Position numbers and translations under genes: made by a program
Assembly: GCA_030849065.1 (NCBI GenBank)
Contig: JASAON010001659.1
Coordinates: 124,001 to 188,000 of the forward strand
Direction of reading: 5' to 3'
Source of the DNA: Jaenimonas drosophilae
Taxonomy: Eukaryota; Euglenozoa; Kinetoplastea; Trypanosomatida; Trypanosomatidae
DNA length: 64,000 nt
Notes under the pieces: model-generated
What the model was told of the DNA's origin: nothing
The model's database searches: none
The model's input: only the letters and a program-made list of their open reading frames with translations
Shown here: positions 27,988 to 37,017 of the stretch, piece by piece
Numbering within the stretch: position 1 is the stretch's first letter
How the letters are laid out: each line of letters opens with the position of its first letter

Positions 27988-28223
27988 GGTATGTGCACGT
28001 GGAGGCGTATTATTGGAGATGGGGGGGGGGTCGATAACTATAGAGTACTCGGAAGAGGTGTGTAGCTTCCACCACACGAGCAGTGAAGAAAGAATGAAGG
28101 AAAGACGATGGCTAATCATGTACTTTACATAATCGCAGAACTCAGACGTTGTGTAAGTTGGTTCTTGGAGTGCAGTTTTTAGTGGTCTGGGACGCGCAGC
28201 ATTCATCTCCCACATCCACTCCA

Positions 28224-28646
28224 CTACGCAAAGGGGTAGGGAGGTGAAGGACGGCGCTCCATCATTTGGCGGATGCGTTGCTTGCACCACGATTCATGCT
28301 GCTTTTCGTGCAGTAGAAAATCTGCTCGGAATCGCTTCGCCTCGGACACTGGCAGGCGCGTCATGGAATCGTTGTGGCGAACAATTCTCTCCACATCTGT
28401 CTTCATGTAGTGTGTGATGAAGTCAGCAACTTCGTTTCCAATGCCAACAAGGAGAGTTATCTGATTACCTTCCGTGACACGTGCGTACTTGTAGAACTCC
28501 ACAAGCACACGGTGACGAGCCCAGAAGAGGTTAGAGCGGTCGTGGAAGTAGGCACTTCGTACTGCCTTCATGAGGGATCGAAAGCAGCGCTGTTGCGGTG
28601 ACCATCCCTCACACGCCGCACTTGCCACAGAAGGCACGGCAGCCAT
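28224..28646 (-). CDS. LYR-family protein, LYRM7/Mzm1-like complex III assembly factor
   Basis: 140 residues from the ATG at 28646. The central region follows the Mzm1/LYRM7 pattern: CFRSLMKAVRSAYFHDRSNL, ARHRVLVEFYKYARV, ITLLVGIGNEVADFITHYM. LYRM7/Mzm1 chaperones the Rieske iron-sulphur protein in the mitochondrial matrix. The LYR tripeptide itself is altered (CFR), as in several divergent members. An extra basic C-terminal tail of about 45 residues is not found in typical LYRM7. The family is fairly clear; the specific Rieske role is inferred from the spacing and the D-x3-L-x2-AR pattern. Confidence 0.65.
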   Translation of the reverse strand: MAAVPSVASAACEGWSPQQRCFRSLMKAVRSAYFHDRSNLFWARHRVLVEFYKYARVTEGNQITLLVGIGNEVADFITHYMKTDVERIVRHNDSMTRLPVSEAKRFRADFLLHEKQHESWCKQRIRQMMERRPSPPYPFA

Positions 28647-28950
28647 TGTGCTATAAGAAAGAATCTGTGACGAGGGAGTGAGGCCACACGGCAGCAAGTG
28701 CAACGGCTCACCACAAGTGTATTGAGACCTAACGAGGAACACCAAACACGTGACCAACCTTGACTTGATGGGTCGTGGAATCACTCTGTTGGCCTCAATG
28801 AGCAGAGACGGCCTTCACGTAACATCAAATAGACAAATAAAGAAAAGATGATATAGTGTCATTCATGTTAGGATGGGGAAGTGGTCAGCCTCAGTGGCAG
28901 CTGAGTGAAGACGCACACGTAGGCATGTGTGTGCAACAAAAAAGATCACA
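28647..28950. other. Intergenic region
   Basis: About 300 bases holding the 3' end of the ATD mRNA and the leader of the LYRM7-like gene. Nothing distinctive was seen. Confidence 0.5.
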
Positions 28951-29493
28951 TCACAGGTCAAATGTGTGAGTAAAGGGACCACAAGACTCCATGCGGAGCC
29001 CCTGGCGGTTGCCGTAGGTGCCCGAGAGCACCCGGCCCTTGGCCACCACAGGCCCGTCGCTTGGCTCCTCCGTCGTGGCACCATTGGCATCCACCGTTGC
29101 TGCATCCACCCCACGGGTGGCGCGTACACAGGCGCAGAAGCGTGCGAAGAGCTCCGCCCCGCTGTCTTTGTCCACCAACTGATGAAACTGAATCGTGTGG
29201 CCCTTTTTAATCTTACCGCCCAGAGAGGCCTGTGGCACAATGACGATGTCTGCCTCTGGGCAGGAGCTCAACGCCACCGAGCGGGCCTCTGCTAAGAGGT
29301 GTGTGAAGATGCGGGTCTGCACAATGGCATCCACCGCGCGCTGAATCACTTCATCACTCCAATCCGTAGCCTCTCCGTCGCGGAGGAAGGCAACGTAGAT
29401 CAAAACACCTTTACCACCTCGCACATACTTGTGTTCGTTGTCCACAAGGAGGGACACCTGCTCCACACCTTGCACAATAACCCGAATGGGCAT
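28951..29493 (-). CDS. DTD2: D-aminoacyl-tRNA deacylase fold protein of the DTD2/ATD type
   Basis: 180 residues from the ATG at 29493, confirmed by a T9 tract and TGTAG acceptor just upstream. It opens with MPIRVIVQGVEQVSLLVD, has GKGVLIYVAFLRDG, the motif VPQASLGGKIKKG and the C-terminal GTYGNRQGLRMESCGPFTHT. The DTD family edits mischarged tRNA. Canonical DTD uses SQFTL and GPVTH motifs, whereas DTD2/ATD uses PQATL and GPFTH; this protein has PQASL and GPFTH and so sides with ATD. ATD removes L-alanine from tRNA-Thr. A 25-residue insert lies between the two motifs (TRGVDAATVDANGATTEE). Confidence 0.88.
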   Translation of the reverse strand: MPIRVIVQGVEQVSLLVDNEHKYVRGGKGVLIYVAFLRDGEATDWSDEVIQRAVDAIVQTRIFTHLLAEARSVALSSCPEADIVIVPQASLGGKIKKGHTIQFHQLVDKDSGAELFARFCACVRATRGVDAATVDANGATTEEPSDGPVVAKGRVLSGTYGNRQGLRMESCGPFTHTFDL

Positions 29494-29522
29494 GAGTGAG
29501 AAGCACAATGTTGCTCCAACGT

Positions 29523-29541
29523 CTACACCACGAAAAAAAAA
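29523..29541 (-). promoter_or_regulatory. Spliced-leader acceptor of the ATD gene
   Basis: In the sense direction, T9 is followed by CGTGGTGTAG. The AG lies at 29523-29524, about 30 bases before the chosen ATG, with no ATG between. Confidence 0.7.
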
Positions 29542-29708
29542 TGAGACATGAACAAGGAAGTGCACATGTGTGACCTTTGAACAGAACGTGCACAATCCCA
29601 GTTTGGTTGCCCACCAGTAGAGTGGTGTTGTGTGATGAGGAAGTATGTTGGGTGATAGCAGATGAATATGGTCTCTCTGTGTGTCTGAGCACGAGTGCTT
29701 GGTAGTCA

Positions 29709-31217
29709 TTAGACCAAATGAAGGGAAGCGGGCCGTCCCCACGACTCAATCCGCTGAAGCTCCTCCGCAGAAACGGTGGCAACATGTCTGCGTAGAGCTT
29801 CGGTGAAGTGCTTCGCCGTCACGGGTGGGACGTAGACCTCGTGGTCCTTCAGCAGAAGCTGAGGAGCGATGGGCAAGGCGTGTGGATGGGTTATTCGACA
29901 TGGAACGACAAATGGCCGCATCGTCTTCCTCTTCTCGCAATGCGCAGAGGGAGAAGTCGTGGCTTGTTGATGCCACGACGTAGGGCGGCTCATCTCCGCA
30001 CCGGCAGACACTCCATCCTCTTCACTGGAGCCGCAATCTGCTGCAGCGGGCACACTGTGTGTCGTGGTGCCATCCTCTCCCGCACATATGTCCTCCGCCG
30101 TGGCTAGTCGAAAGGCAGACGACTCCACAAAAGCTTCCAGCGGCTGCATGACGGCATCGGAGAGGAGATGTGCCACATCTGCAGCAGAAAAGCCTTCCGT
30201 GGCCTCCACGACGGACCCAATCTGTGCATCAGAGAGCTGATGGTGTAGCTGGGCGAGGTGCCTCGTCAACAGCCGTCTTCGACTGACTGGGTCGGGGAGG
30301 GGAATGTAGATGGTGCGATCAAAGCGGCGTCGAATGGCCGAATCAACCTGCCACGGAAGGTTGGTGGCGCCAATCAGCATCACGTGTGGCGGGAGGATGG
30401 GCAGCTGCAGCAGAAGTTCCGTCGTGAGACGGCGGGCTACTTCTGACTCCCCTCCGTCACCCCGACGGGAGCAAATGGCATCAATCTCGTCCAGGAAGAG
30501 CAGGCATGGTTGTGTGTGGCTTGCTGCAGCGGAAAATATGGCCCGCACCTGCCGCTCACTTTCACCAACCCACTTACTAAGAAGATCAGCAGAAGAGATG
30601 GTTGCCATGGGGATGCCCATCTCTCCAGAAACAGCCTGGGCCAGCAATGTCTTGCCGGTTCCTGGAGTTCCGTAGAGCAGGACGCGCTGCCACGGCCGCC
30701 GAGGGCCTGTGAAGAGGCCTGGACACAGACGCGGAAGGAAAGCAACCTGTTTGAGGGCCACAATGGCATCCGCGCAGCCTTCGACATCTGAAAAGCGCAA
30801 TGTGGAGATGGTGAAGATGGAGCTCGGCAGAGATAGGCCACCAGATGAAGAGGGTTGCGGCTCGTGCTGGGCTCTCTCCATCTCCGTGGTGGCGGATTCA
30901 CTCACTGTGTTGTGCTCCGTTGTTGGTGGGGAGATATAGCTTCCCTCACTTTCTTCCTTTTCAGCAACATCGTCGTCATTGCCCACAACCTGCTGAACCG
31001 CTCGGAGAACATGTCCGTAGAGTGCCGTATGCAACGGAGACTGTTCAAAGGACTGAAGAATGGCAAGACAGGGAATCAATGGCCGCAACACTTCGAGCAG
31101 ATCCTTGGGGTGGTGTTGATGGCTACTGCTGCCATGACTCTCACGATGATAGGCACGGAGTGCGTGGTTGGCCTCCGTGACCAGTTGCAGGGTTTCTTGT
31201 ATCTTGCGCTGCTCCAT
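29709..31217 (-). CDS. Vps4/katanin-type AAA ATPase
   Basis: 502 residues. The single AAA domain (about 150-360) has Walker A YGTPGTGKTLLAQA, pore-loop SADLLSKWVGESERQVR, Walker B CLLFLDEIDAICSRR, sensor 1 LIGATNLPWQVD and arginine fingers RRRFDRTIYIPLPD. The C-terminal end (PPVTAKHFTEALRRHVATVS) is like the Vps4 C-terminal helix. Such ATPases remodel ESCRT-III polymers or microtubules. The first 130 residues have helices but no clear MIT domain, and a Ser/Thr-rich insert of about 80 residues splits the C-terminal region. It is therefore a divergent meiotic-clade AAA protein rather than a certain Vps4. Confidence 0.85.
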   Translation of the reverse strand: MEQRKIQETLQLVTEANHALRAYHRESHGSSSHQHHPKDLLEVLRPLIPCLAILQSFEQSPLHTALYGHVLRAVQQVVGNDDDVAEKEESEGSYISPPTTEHNTVSESATTEMERAQHEPQPSSSGGLSLPSSIFTISTLRFSDVEGCADAIVALKQVAFLPRLCPGLFTGPRRPWQRVLLYGTPGTGKTLLAQAVSGEMGIPMATISSADLLSKWVGESERQVRAIFSAAASHTQPCLLFLDEIDAICSRRGDGGESEVARRLTTELLLQLPILPPHVMLIGATNLPWQVDSAIRRRFDRTIYIPLPDPVSRRRLLTRHLAQLHHQLSDAQIGSVVEATEGFSAADVAHLLSDAVMQPLEAFVESSAFRLATAEDICAGEDGTTTHSVPAAADCGSSEEDGVSAGAEMSRPTSWHQQATTSPSAHCEKRKTMRPFVVPCRITHPHALPIAPQLLLKDHEVYVPPVTAKHFTEALRRHVATVSAEELQRIESWGRPASLHLV

Positions 31218-31409
31218 GTGTTGCTGTTGTTGTCTGTGAAGAATGGAGATGTGCCTAGCAACACCACAAGAGGAAGACGGAGAGAAGATTCCCTGTCAGT
31301 ACGCTGAGTAGCTGGTGGTGCCACAACACACACACACACACATCATCTCTTCATCTACGCAACATTGGAGGGCCTGTCTGTGAGAGAGTTGCCACCCCGT
31401 TGGGTGGTA

Positions 31410-33305
31410 TTAGTGCCTCACGTCCACCAGTTGTTGAAGGAGTTGCTCTAGTCGACTAAGCCGCTGATTCAGTGGCTCCATGACGTGTTGCAGCTCCTCC
31501 CGAACAACTTGCCGGATCTCCTCAACAGAAGAAGAGGAAGGACATGATATGCTCAGCGGAGGTGCCCTCGTTGAAGGGCACGGCTGCTCTGTGGACGCGT
31601 GAGGACCCGCCGTCGTTGCCATGCCTTGATGCTCTGCTGGCGTCCAGGGCTCAAGAAACGGCGCCGGTCGCGCTACGAGTGGCATCTCCAGATGCTTCAC
31701 ATGACCCTTCTCTTCTTCTTCCTCCACTTCGACAGGAACCCCACCGGCGACAACAGCCGTGCCGGATGCCGTCCAATCAGCGCCGGCCATCCAGACACCA
31801 ACATCCTCTTCCTCCTCCCCATCCTCCTTTTCCATTCTCTCCATGGCGTAGGAGCAACAAGGGCGAACCTCATTTTTTGCGGCGCTTGATGGCACCGATA
31901 GAGTGAGGAGGCGCTGGTTGTCCCAGAGACCAATCTCCACCGACCCATCATCACGCCGTGTTAGCCATGGATAAATGCGTAGCGCAGGAAGGTGGAGGTC
32001 ATGAAGGGCCCGCTTGCAGTCTGTGGAGATTAGAGCAACCTCAGGCTGCAATGCCGCGTGGATGGTGCCACTAACATCATTGGACGATGCGGTGATGCGC
32101 GCCACGTGGCTCACGACGACGACCAGCGGCTCACGATCCAGTGAGACGAGGGGCGTTGCCATGTACTTGAGTGAGGGCATGGACTGCACCAGTGATTGCA
32201 GACGTGCGGCAAACGCTTCAGGGGTTCGACGTCCCATCAAACCCTCATTCAGCCATCCATCTTCTGCCGTGGATACACCTGTCGTGATGCTGGTGGATGA
32301 TGTGGGGAGGGAGGGAAACAGGGGCTTACCATCAACACCAAGGAGGGTTAGTGTTGGCTGTGCAATGTGAAGAGGCACCTCATTCGAGGCAGACCCGGCG
32401 TCTGTAGCAATGAAGGCAAGAGAGACACCACCCGCGCTCGAATGGCGAGGTACGACTACAGCACGCATCAGATAGTCTGGCCCCATGAGTAGCTGGCGCA
32501 CCGGGATGGGAGCTGCTGATGGTTCCTCCAGCGGTCTCCACTCAAAGATGTCGGCGCACCCATGTTCACGGCCAGTGGCAACCACTACGGCGTCATCGAG
32601 GGTTGTGGCGGCAAGCGTGATGACGTCTGGCCATGCCCACTCCACTTCATGGCGTTGGGGGCGGCCAGTACCAGCGCTGGGATAGCTTTCAGTGTAGCAA
32701 CTCACAGACCTGTACTTTGCTGCGAGTACGGCAGTGAATCTGACGTGAGTGGAGTCAACGATGCATGTCGTTGCAACATCGCGGCAGCCACAGCTCCGCC
32801 AACGTGGCCCGCTATCGTTGTCCACGTTTGATTCATAATCGTCATCGTCCTCTTCACTCTCTTGTGTTTGGGCGTAGGTGCAGATTCCTGTGCACACAAC
32901 CACCACCTCACCTTGAGTAGAGAGGGCCGCGAGGAGGCCTGGCCCGGCCCACTGAAGCTTAGTGATGCACCCCACATCACCAGGAGCACTGGCCATCATG
33001 GAGTTGCCGTCTGCTGTGGAGCTAAGCGGTGGCGGGCCGGTGAGTTGGAGGGGAATACGCGCAAGTGCCAAAAGATGGGCATCTACTGCAGTAGAGTCGT
33101 TCAGATGATAGATGGTCGCCACAGAGCTCCACTGTTGCGTATCGTCTGCGAGGGCACTGGCGCTGTTACTCTGCCGCAGCGTGCACACCGCGGCGTAGCT
33201 GGAGTGCCACCCTCGACCTTCCTCCACCGCCACCACCCCGCTAGAGCACACGGTGCGGTAAAAGCATGACTTGGATGGGAGACCTACACATGTTGTGCCA
33301 GACAT
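31410..33305 (-). CDS. Hypothetical beta-propeller-like protein with C-terminal coiled coil
   Basis: 631 residues. The first 500 are rich in short beta-strand patterns with repeated small-hydrophobic blocks (ITKLQWAGPGLLAALSTQGE, VITLAATTLDDAVVVATG), which suggests a WD40-like propeller, although canonical GH and WD pairs are not seen. Acidic low-complexity inserts are present (SEEDDDDYESN, VEEEEEKG). The last 45 residues form a heptad coiled coil (VREELQHVMEPLNQRLSRLE). Propeller plus C-terminal coiled coil is seen in scaffolds such as nucleoporins and decapping enhancers, but no family can be assigned. Confidence 0.6.
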   Translation of the reverse strand: MSGTTCVGLPSKSCFYRTVCSSGVVAVEEGRGWHSSYAAVCTLRQSNSASALADDTQQWSSVATIYHLNDSTAVDAHLLALARIPLQLTGPPPLSSTADGNSMMASAPGDVGCITKLQWAGPGLLAALSTQGEVVVVCTGICTYAQTQESEEDDDDYESNVDNDSGPRWRSCGCRDVATTCIVDSTHVRFTAVLAAKYRSVSCYTESYPSAGTGRPQRHEVEWAWPDVITLAATTLDDAVVVATGREHGCADIFEWRPLEEPSAAPIPVRQLLMGPDYLMRAVVVPRHSSAGGVSLAFIATDAGSASNEVPLHIAQPTLTLLGVDGKPLFPSLPTSSTSITTGVSTAEDGWLNEGLMGRRTPEAFAARLQSLVQSMPSLKYMATPLVSLDREPLVVVVSHVARITASSNDVSGTIHAALQPEVALISTDCKRALHDLHLPALRIYPWLTRRDDGSVEIGLWDNQRLLTLSVPSSAAKNEVRPCCSYAMERMEKEDGEEEEDVGVWMAGADWTASGTAVVAGGVPVEVEEEEEKGHVKHLEMPLVARPAPFLEPWTPAEHQGMATTAGPHASTEQPCPSTRAPPLSISCPSSSSVEEIRQVVREELQHVMEPLNQRLSRLEQLLQQLVDVRH

Positions 33306-33462
33306 TGTGGGCTACATAGACAGAAGAGGGTGAAGGGCTGAAGTACATACGTTCAGGGTCGAGCCCGATAACATGAAGATGGAATCACATAAGCGTCTGT
33401 AGCTGAGTATGTGTGTCGGCAGCTATGCGTGCTCTTACTCTTCGCGCACCAAAGGACGCAGG

Positions 33463-33915
33463 CTAGACAACCTTTGCGTCCTTTGGAACTCGTCGTCGTC
33501 GTCGGGGTTCCTGCCGGCTTTCCTGCTCCGCCAGCTTCTGCTCATACGCCACACGACGTGAGAGCTGAAAGGTCACTGACACCCCGGGCTTGGGGTGGCG
33601 GTCGCTGTGCAGCGCTTGCAGGAAGGAACCAGCGAGGTCCATGTAGAAGCGTTGTTTCTGTGGATCTGTTTCCGTGGATTTCTCCGCCCACTGCTCCACC
33701 AACCGCTTCTTGAGGAAGTTGCGTGCGTGCCTCGACTTGACGGTGATGTCAATGCTGCGGTAACACATGCGCAGCAACGACATGGGTGAGTTGATCTCCA
33801 ACACAGTCTGCTGTGTGTTCATGTGAGTACCTGCTCCAGGGGTGGCTGGAGATGTGCTGGAGGTGCCAGATGCCACCTTGGAGACGCACAGTCCCACCGA
33901 GCAGCGTCGTAGCAT
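33463..33915 (-). CDS. Small basic protein, probably mitochondrial
   Basis: 150 residues. The N-terminus (MLRRCSVGLCVSKVASG) is basic, hydroxylated and free of acidic residues, like a mitochondrial presequence. The middle (LLRMCYRSIDITVKSRHARN, then RLVEQWAEKST) is helical and loosely recalls an LYR domain, but the match is weak. The C-terminus is highly basic (QEPRRRRRVPKDAK), as in ribosome-associated proteins. No family is assigned with confidence. Strand, spacing and composition support a real gene. Confidence 0.55.
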   Translation of the reverse strand: MLRRCSVGLCVSKVASGTSSTSPATPGAGTHMNTQQTVLEINSPMSLLRMCYRSIDITVKSRHARNFLKKRLVEQWAEKSTETDPQKQRFYMDLAGSFLQALHSDRHPKPGVSVTFQLSRRVAYEQKLAEQESRQEPRRRRRVPKDAKVV

Positions 33916-34505
33916 TATTGCTTTTGTTGCCTTGGTGTGGGTGAGCTACGAACATCATGCAGAGTCAAACGTGAAGAAAAAAAATGTGTGATGAGCGCAA
34001 CAACGACGTGAGTACCTCCTCATCAGTTGCGTTGCAATGTTGGCAGTTATGTGGCAGTGGGCTTCATAACTGAAGCGTTGCGGGGGGGGGGTTGAGAGGC
34101 AGCGACATTTGCTCACGACACAAGAACAAATAGAGAGGCCAGCAGTGAGGGGGTTGGTTAGAGGAGAGTTCACAATTCGTTTGGTAGATCAAAGTGTGTG
34201 AGTATGTGTGCGTTGTGTGTATCGTCATCGTCACGGCGTGCTGTGTGAGGCATACATCACTTGCAGAAGAAGTGCCAAAGACTGTTTTTGTTTTGATATT
34301 CGTACCTCACAGGATGAATTGTGAACTGGTAGGGGAATAGGGATATACGAATGGGAAGTGTGTGTGTGTGTGTGCTGCTACGGAGTTCCCGTAGCCACGT
34401 GTTGTTGGTGATGATGGCTGTACATCGAAATAAAAAAAGAAGAAAAGCACAAGATAAGGCACCGAGCTATTGTCGCTGCTCGGAGCTGTGTGCTTGCGAC
34501 CACAC
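33916..34505. other. Intergenic region
   Basis: About 590 bases. A-rich tracts near 33973 and 34430 read as T-rich in the sense direction, and there is a (GT)n run near 34361. No gene is supported. Confidence 0.5.
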
Positions 34506-36047
34506 CTACTGGAAATCAAAGAGGGTTGGGTCATTGGTGATGAACTCGCGGTACCCCGCGGGGAGGCCCTCCTCCGTTGGTGGACAGAAGCCACGCTTCT
34601 TCGACTTTTCAAAGAAGAGCTCAAAGAAGCTCGTGGTGGCCGTTCCCACCCACGACTCCCCGGGCACCTTCTTGCGATTGTGCTCGCAGGCCTTGTCCAG
34701 CATATCACGAAAGAAGTTTTTGTCTTTGCCCGATATGGATCCATTGGTCGAGACGCGTATGATCTGCGATTGGTACACTGCCCGCCCGAATGCGGCGAGC
34801 TTGCTTCCGTCGATGAGCACGCCATCCAAGAGCAGGATGCGAAGCTTCACCATATCTGGCAAACAGCTAATAAGAATGCCCACCTGCGTGTCGTTGAGGT
34901 GGGTGTAGCTCAGGTCGAGCTCCTCAATCTCTGACGCCCCTTCCAACAAAAAGTCGCGGAGTGCCACAGTGTCTTTGCCTGCCAAGTGGTTTCCACGAAG
35001 ACTAAGTTTCGAAATGGAAGTGTAGGGGAGTAGGCTCACAAGGGTGTAGAGCGTGCGGCTGCGTACACAGTTGAAGGAGATGTCGAGCACCTCAATCGGG
35101 GGGTCCACCTTGTTGAGGGTCACAAGGCCGGCAAGTAGGATGAGCAGCGAGGCCGCACTGACACCGCACATGGACAAGGAGAGCACGCGGAGGTCGGGAA
35201 GGGCAACGACGGGTGGGCCATTCAGAAGCACCGAGGTGCCACACCGCGTTTCGGCGAGGGGGTCTCGAAAGAAGGTGGCGTCGAGCCGAGCCGCCGGGGC
35301 GCGCACGGGTGCGGCCAAAATGTGGTCGAAGGAGGGAACAGGGCCGGTGAACTTGCGCCGAACGAGGCCGTCAAAGACGAGGATGTGCATGCGGTCTGGG
35401 GTGAGGTGGAGCTCATCCACATGCAGCAGTGCCAGTCGAAAGAGACGCCCATGAAGTCGCTGGGTGATGTCGGCCAGGAGCTGATTTTCAGAGTCGGTGC
35501 TGCGCTCCTCGGGCTCCAGCCAGGGGAGGTGCTCCTCTGCAGAGGTGGTCTGAAGCTCCGTGCGCGCATTCTCCGTCGCCTCCGCTTCACGATCGCGCAG
35601 GGAGAGCCACCACTCTCCGAGGAAGCGTAGGTCATCCTCCCACTCCTGATGAACAACGGGGGTGTTCCATTCAACCTCCTTCACGGAGCTCGTCAGCCGG
35701 TTCACGAGAGCGGTGGCGATGACGTCCTGCGAGTGGCGTTGGCCGTGGAAGGGGGAGCAAATGAACTCCGCCTGGCGGTCGGTGAGCTCTGAGCTACGCA
35801 ACGACCGTACAAATGAAAGGATATCAAACTTCTCCACAGGCTCCTCGTCATCGTCGTCGGGATCATCCTTGACGGTGTTGCGCCCGATAATGCGCCGGCG
35901 TACAAGCTTGACGCCGCGGTGTCGCTCCTCCCTAAAGTGGCCTGGAGTACTGAAGAAACGCAGCGCCTGGTCCTCTGGTGCCTTGGTTGCCGCAGGGCTC
36001 AACGACACGCGGCAGTGTTTGGGCTTAGAGAAGACGTAGGCCTGCAT
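34506..36047 (-). CDS. Leucine-rich-repeat protein, probably mitochondrial or cytosolic
   Basis: 513 residues from the ATG at 36047; the longer open frame overlaps the YbeY gene and the splice region and is not used. The N-terminus (MQAYVFSKPKHCRVSLSP) is basic and may be a presequence. The middle is helical and acidic, and residues about 300-440 hold ribonuclease-inhibitor-type LRRs (LRVLSLSMCGVSAASLLILL, IEVLDISFNCVRSRTLYTLV, ISKLSLRGNHLAG, IEELDLSYTHLNDTQVGIL, LRILLLDGVLIDG). The product probably binds another protein. A four-codon upstream frame (ATG...TAG) lies just before the start. Confidence 0.7.
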   Translation of the reverse strand: MQAYVFSKPKHCRVSLSPAATKAPEDQALRFFSTPGHFREERHRGVKLVRRRIIGRNTVKDDPDDDDEEPVEKFDILSFVRSLRSSELTDRQAEFICSPFHGQRHSQDVIATALVNRLTSSVKEVEWNTPVVHQEWEDDLRFLGEWWLSLRDREAEATENARTELQTTSAEEHLPWLEPEERSTDSENQLLADITQRLHGRLFRLALLHVDELHLTPDRMHILVFDGLVRRKFTGPVPSFDHILAAPVRAPAARLDATFFRDPLAETRCGTSVLLNGPPVVALPDLRVLSLSMCGVSAASLLILLAGLVTLNKVDPPIEVLDISFNCVRSRTLYTLVSLLPYTSISKLSLRGNHLAGKDTVALRDFLLEGASEIEELDLSYTHLNDTQVGILISCLPDMVKLRILLLDGVLIDGSKLAAFGRAVYQSQIIRVSTNGSISGKDKNFFRDMLDKACEHNRKKVPGESWVGTATTSFFELFFEKSKKRGFCPPTEEGLPAGYREFITNDPTLFDFQ

Positions 36048-36213
36048 CGGTGTGGCTAAACACCCATACAGTCTCCTCCCTATGACAAACAAGATACTTG
36101 AGTGTAGAGGAAGAAACAGCAACACACACATTAAAACACACGTAGAGAGTAGCTTCGCATTTCTTGTACACCAGTTCGCAGCAATGACACACACAATACA
36201 CGCAACCCCTACT

Positions 36214-36816
36214 TCATGTGAAGATGGTGCCATGAGATCTCTTCGGCTGTGCAAGAAGGTACTCCATCCCATCCATGGCGGTGAGCTCACTGGGAAATCG
36301 GCGGGACAGTGTGGCGAGACGTCTGCCCAACCACTGCTCCCGCTGTACCATCTCCCGCAGCTCTGCTGGGTTGGTGTGGTCATAGCCGAGTGCGTGGAGG
36401 GTCGCATGTACTAGTGCAGTAGAGAGATAAACCTCAAAGGGTAGGTTCTGCCTCGGTCGTTGGCGGCATCGCTCCCACATGTAGGGCACACACATGTAAA
36501 TGGAGCCAAGGTCGTTCATGTCATCAGCACATGGACCACCTGATTCCCCCATTGGTGCACCAAACAGCAGCGCATTCATCTGACGAGATTCAGGGCTGCG
36601 CTCAGAGAAAGTTAGCACATCCGTACAGCGCGGCTGACCACGTGTGCGATAGCTGATTTCGGCCATTTCGTGAGGGCCAACCAGACGTATCTCCATCGAC
36701 ACCGCGGCTTTGGCTCGCTCAGCGGCGAGCACAGCGGCAACGCATGCGTGGATGCTTCGGCCTAGTCGCGGGGTTGCTCCAAAGATCTGCACACCTGGGT
36801 AGGAAGAAGCAAGCAT
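36214..36816 (-). CDS. ybeY: YbeY-type endoribonuclease
   Basis: 200 residues from the ATG at 36816; the frame upstream lacks an ATG. The zinc-binding signature HATLHALGYDH (H-x3-H-x5-H) is intact, preceded by the usual VYLSTALV helix, and the N-terminal half has CTDVLTFSE and LGSIYMC strands as in bacterial YbeY. Bacterial YbeY processes rRNA 3' ends and controls ribosome quality; eukaryotic forms work in mitochondria or plastids. A mitochondrial site fits but no strong presequence is seen. An insert of about 20 residues (ESRQMNALLFGAPMGESGG) lies before the LGSIY strand. Confidence 0.9.
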   Translation of the reverse strand: MLASSYPGVQIFGATPRLGRSIHACVAAVLAAERAKAAVSMEIRLVGPHEMAEISYRTRGQPRCTDVLTFSERSPESRQMNALLFGAPMGESGGPCADDMNDLGSIYMCVPYMWERCRQRPRQNLPFEVYLSTALVHATLHALGYDHTNPAELREMVQREQWLGRRLATLSRRFPSELTAMDGMEYLLAQPKRSHGTIFT

Positions 36817-37017
36817 CGAAGCCAACAAAGCAACAAAGAATACACTTCCCTCTCCGCTGTAGCACGCAGCTATAAACAATCTCTGAAGTGTAACTGTAGA
36901 ACAGAGATGAAGAGGAACGAGGATGCATGTCGTTGTGCGTCCCGCCTATCTTGTTGCGTGTATTGGACTGGCCGCAAGTACGCCAGACGTCAGAAGTATG
37001 AGTGAGCTTAGTGTGGC

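Noticed and set aside
27193..28065. Plus-strand open frame of 290 codons
   Set aside because: Antisense to the hexose-phosphate mutarotase, which is clearly the coding strand.
27988..28290. N-terminal extension of the mutarotase
   Set aside because: It has no homology and the family begins at MAAFIPD; the extension runs through the spacer toward the LYRM7-like gene.
36048..36407. N-terminal extension of the LRR protein
   Set aside because: It overlaps the YbeY coding sequence and contains a pyrimidine tract with AG; the ATG at 36047 follows this.
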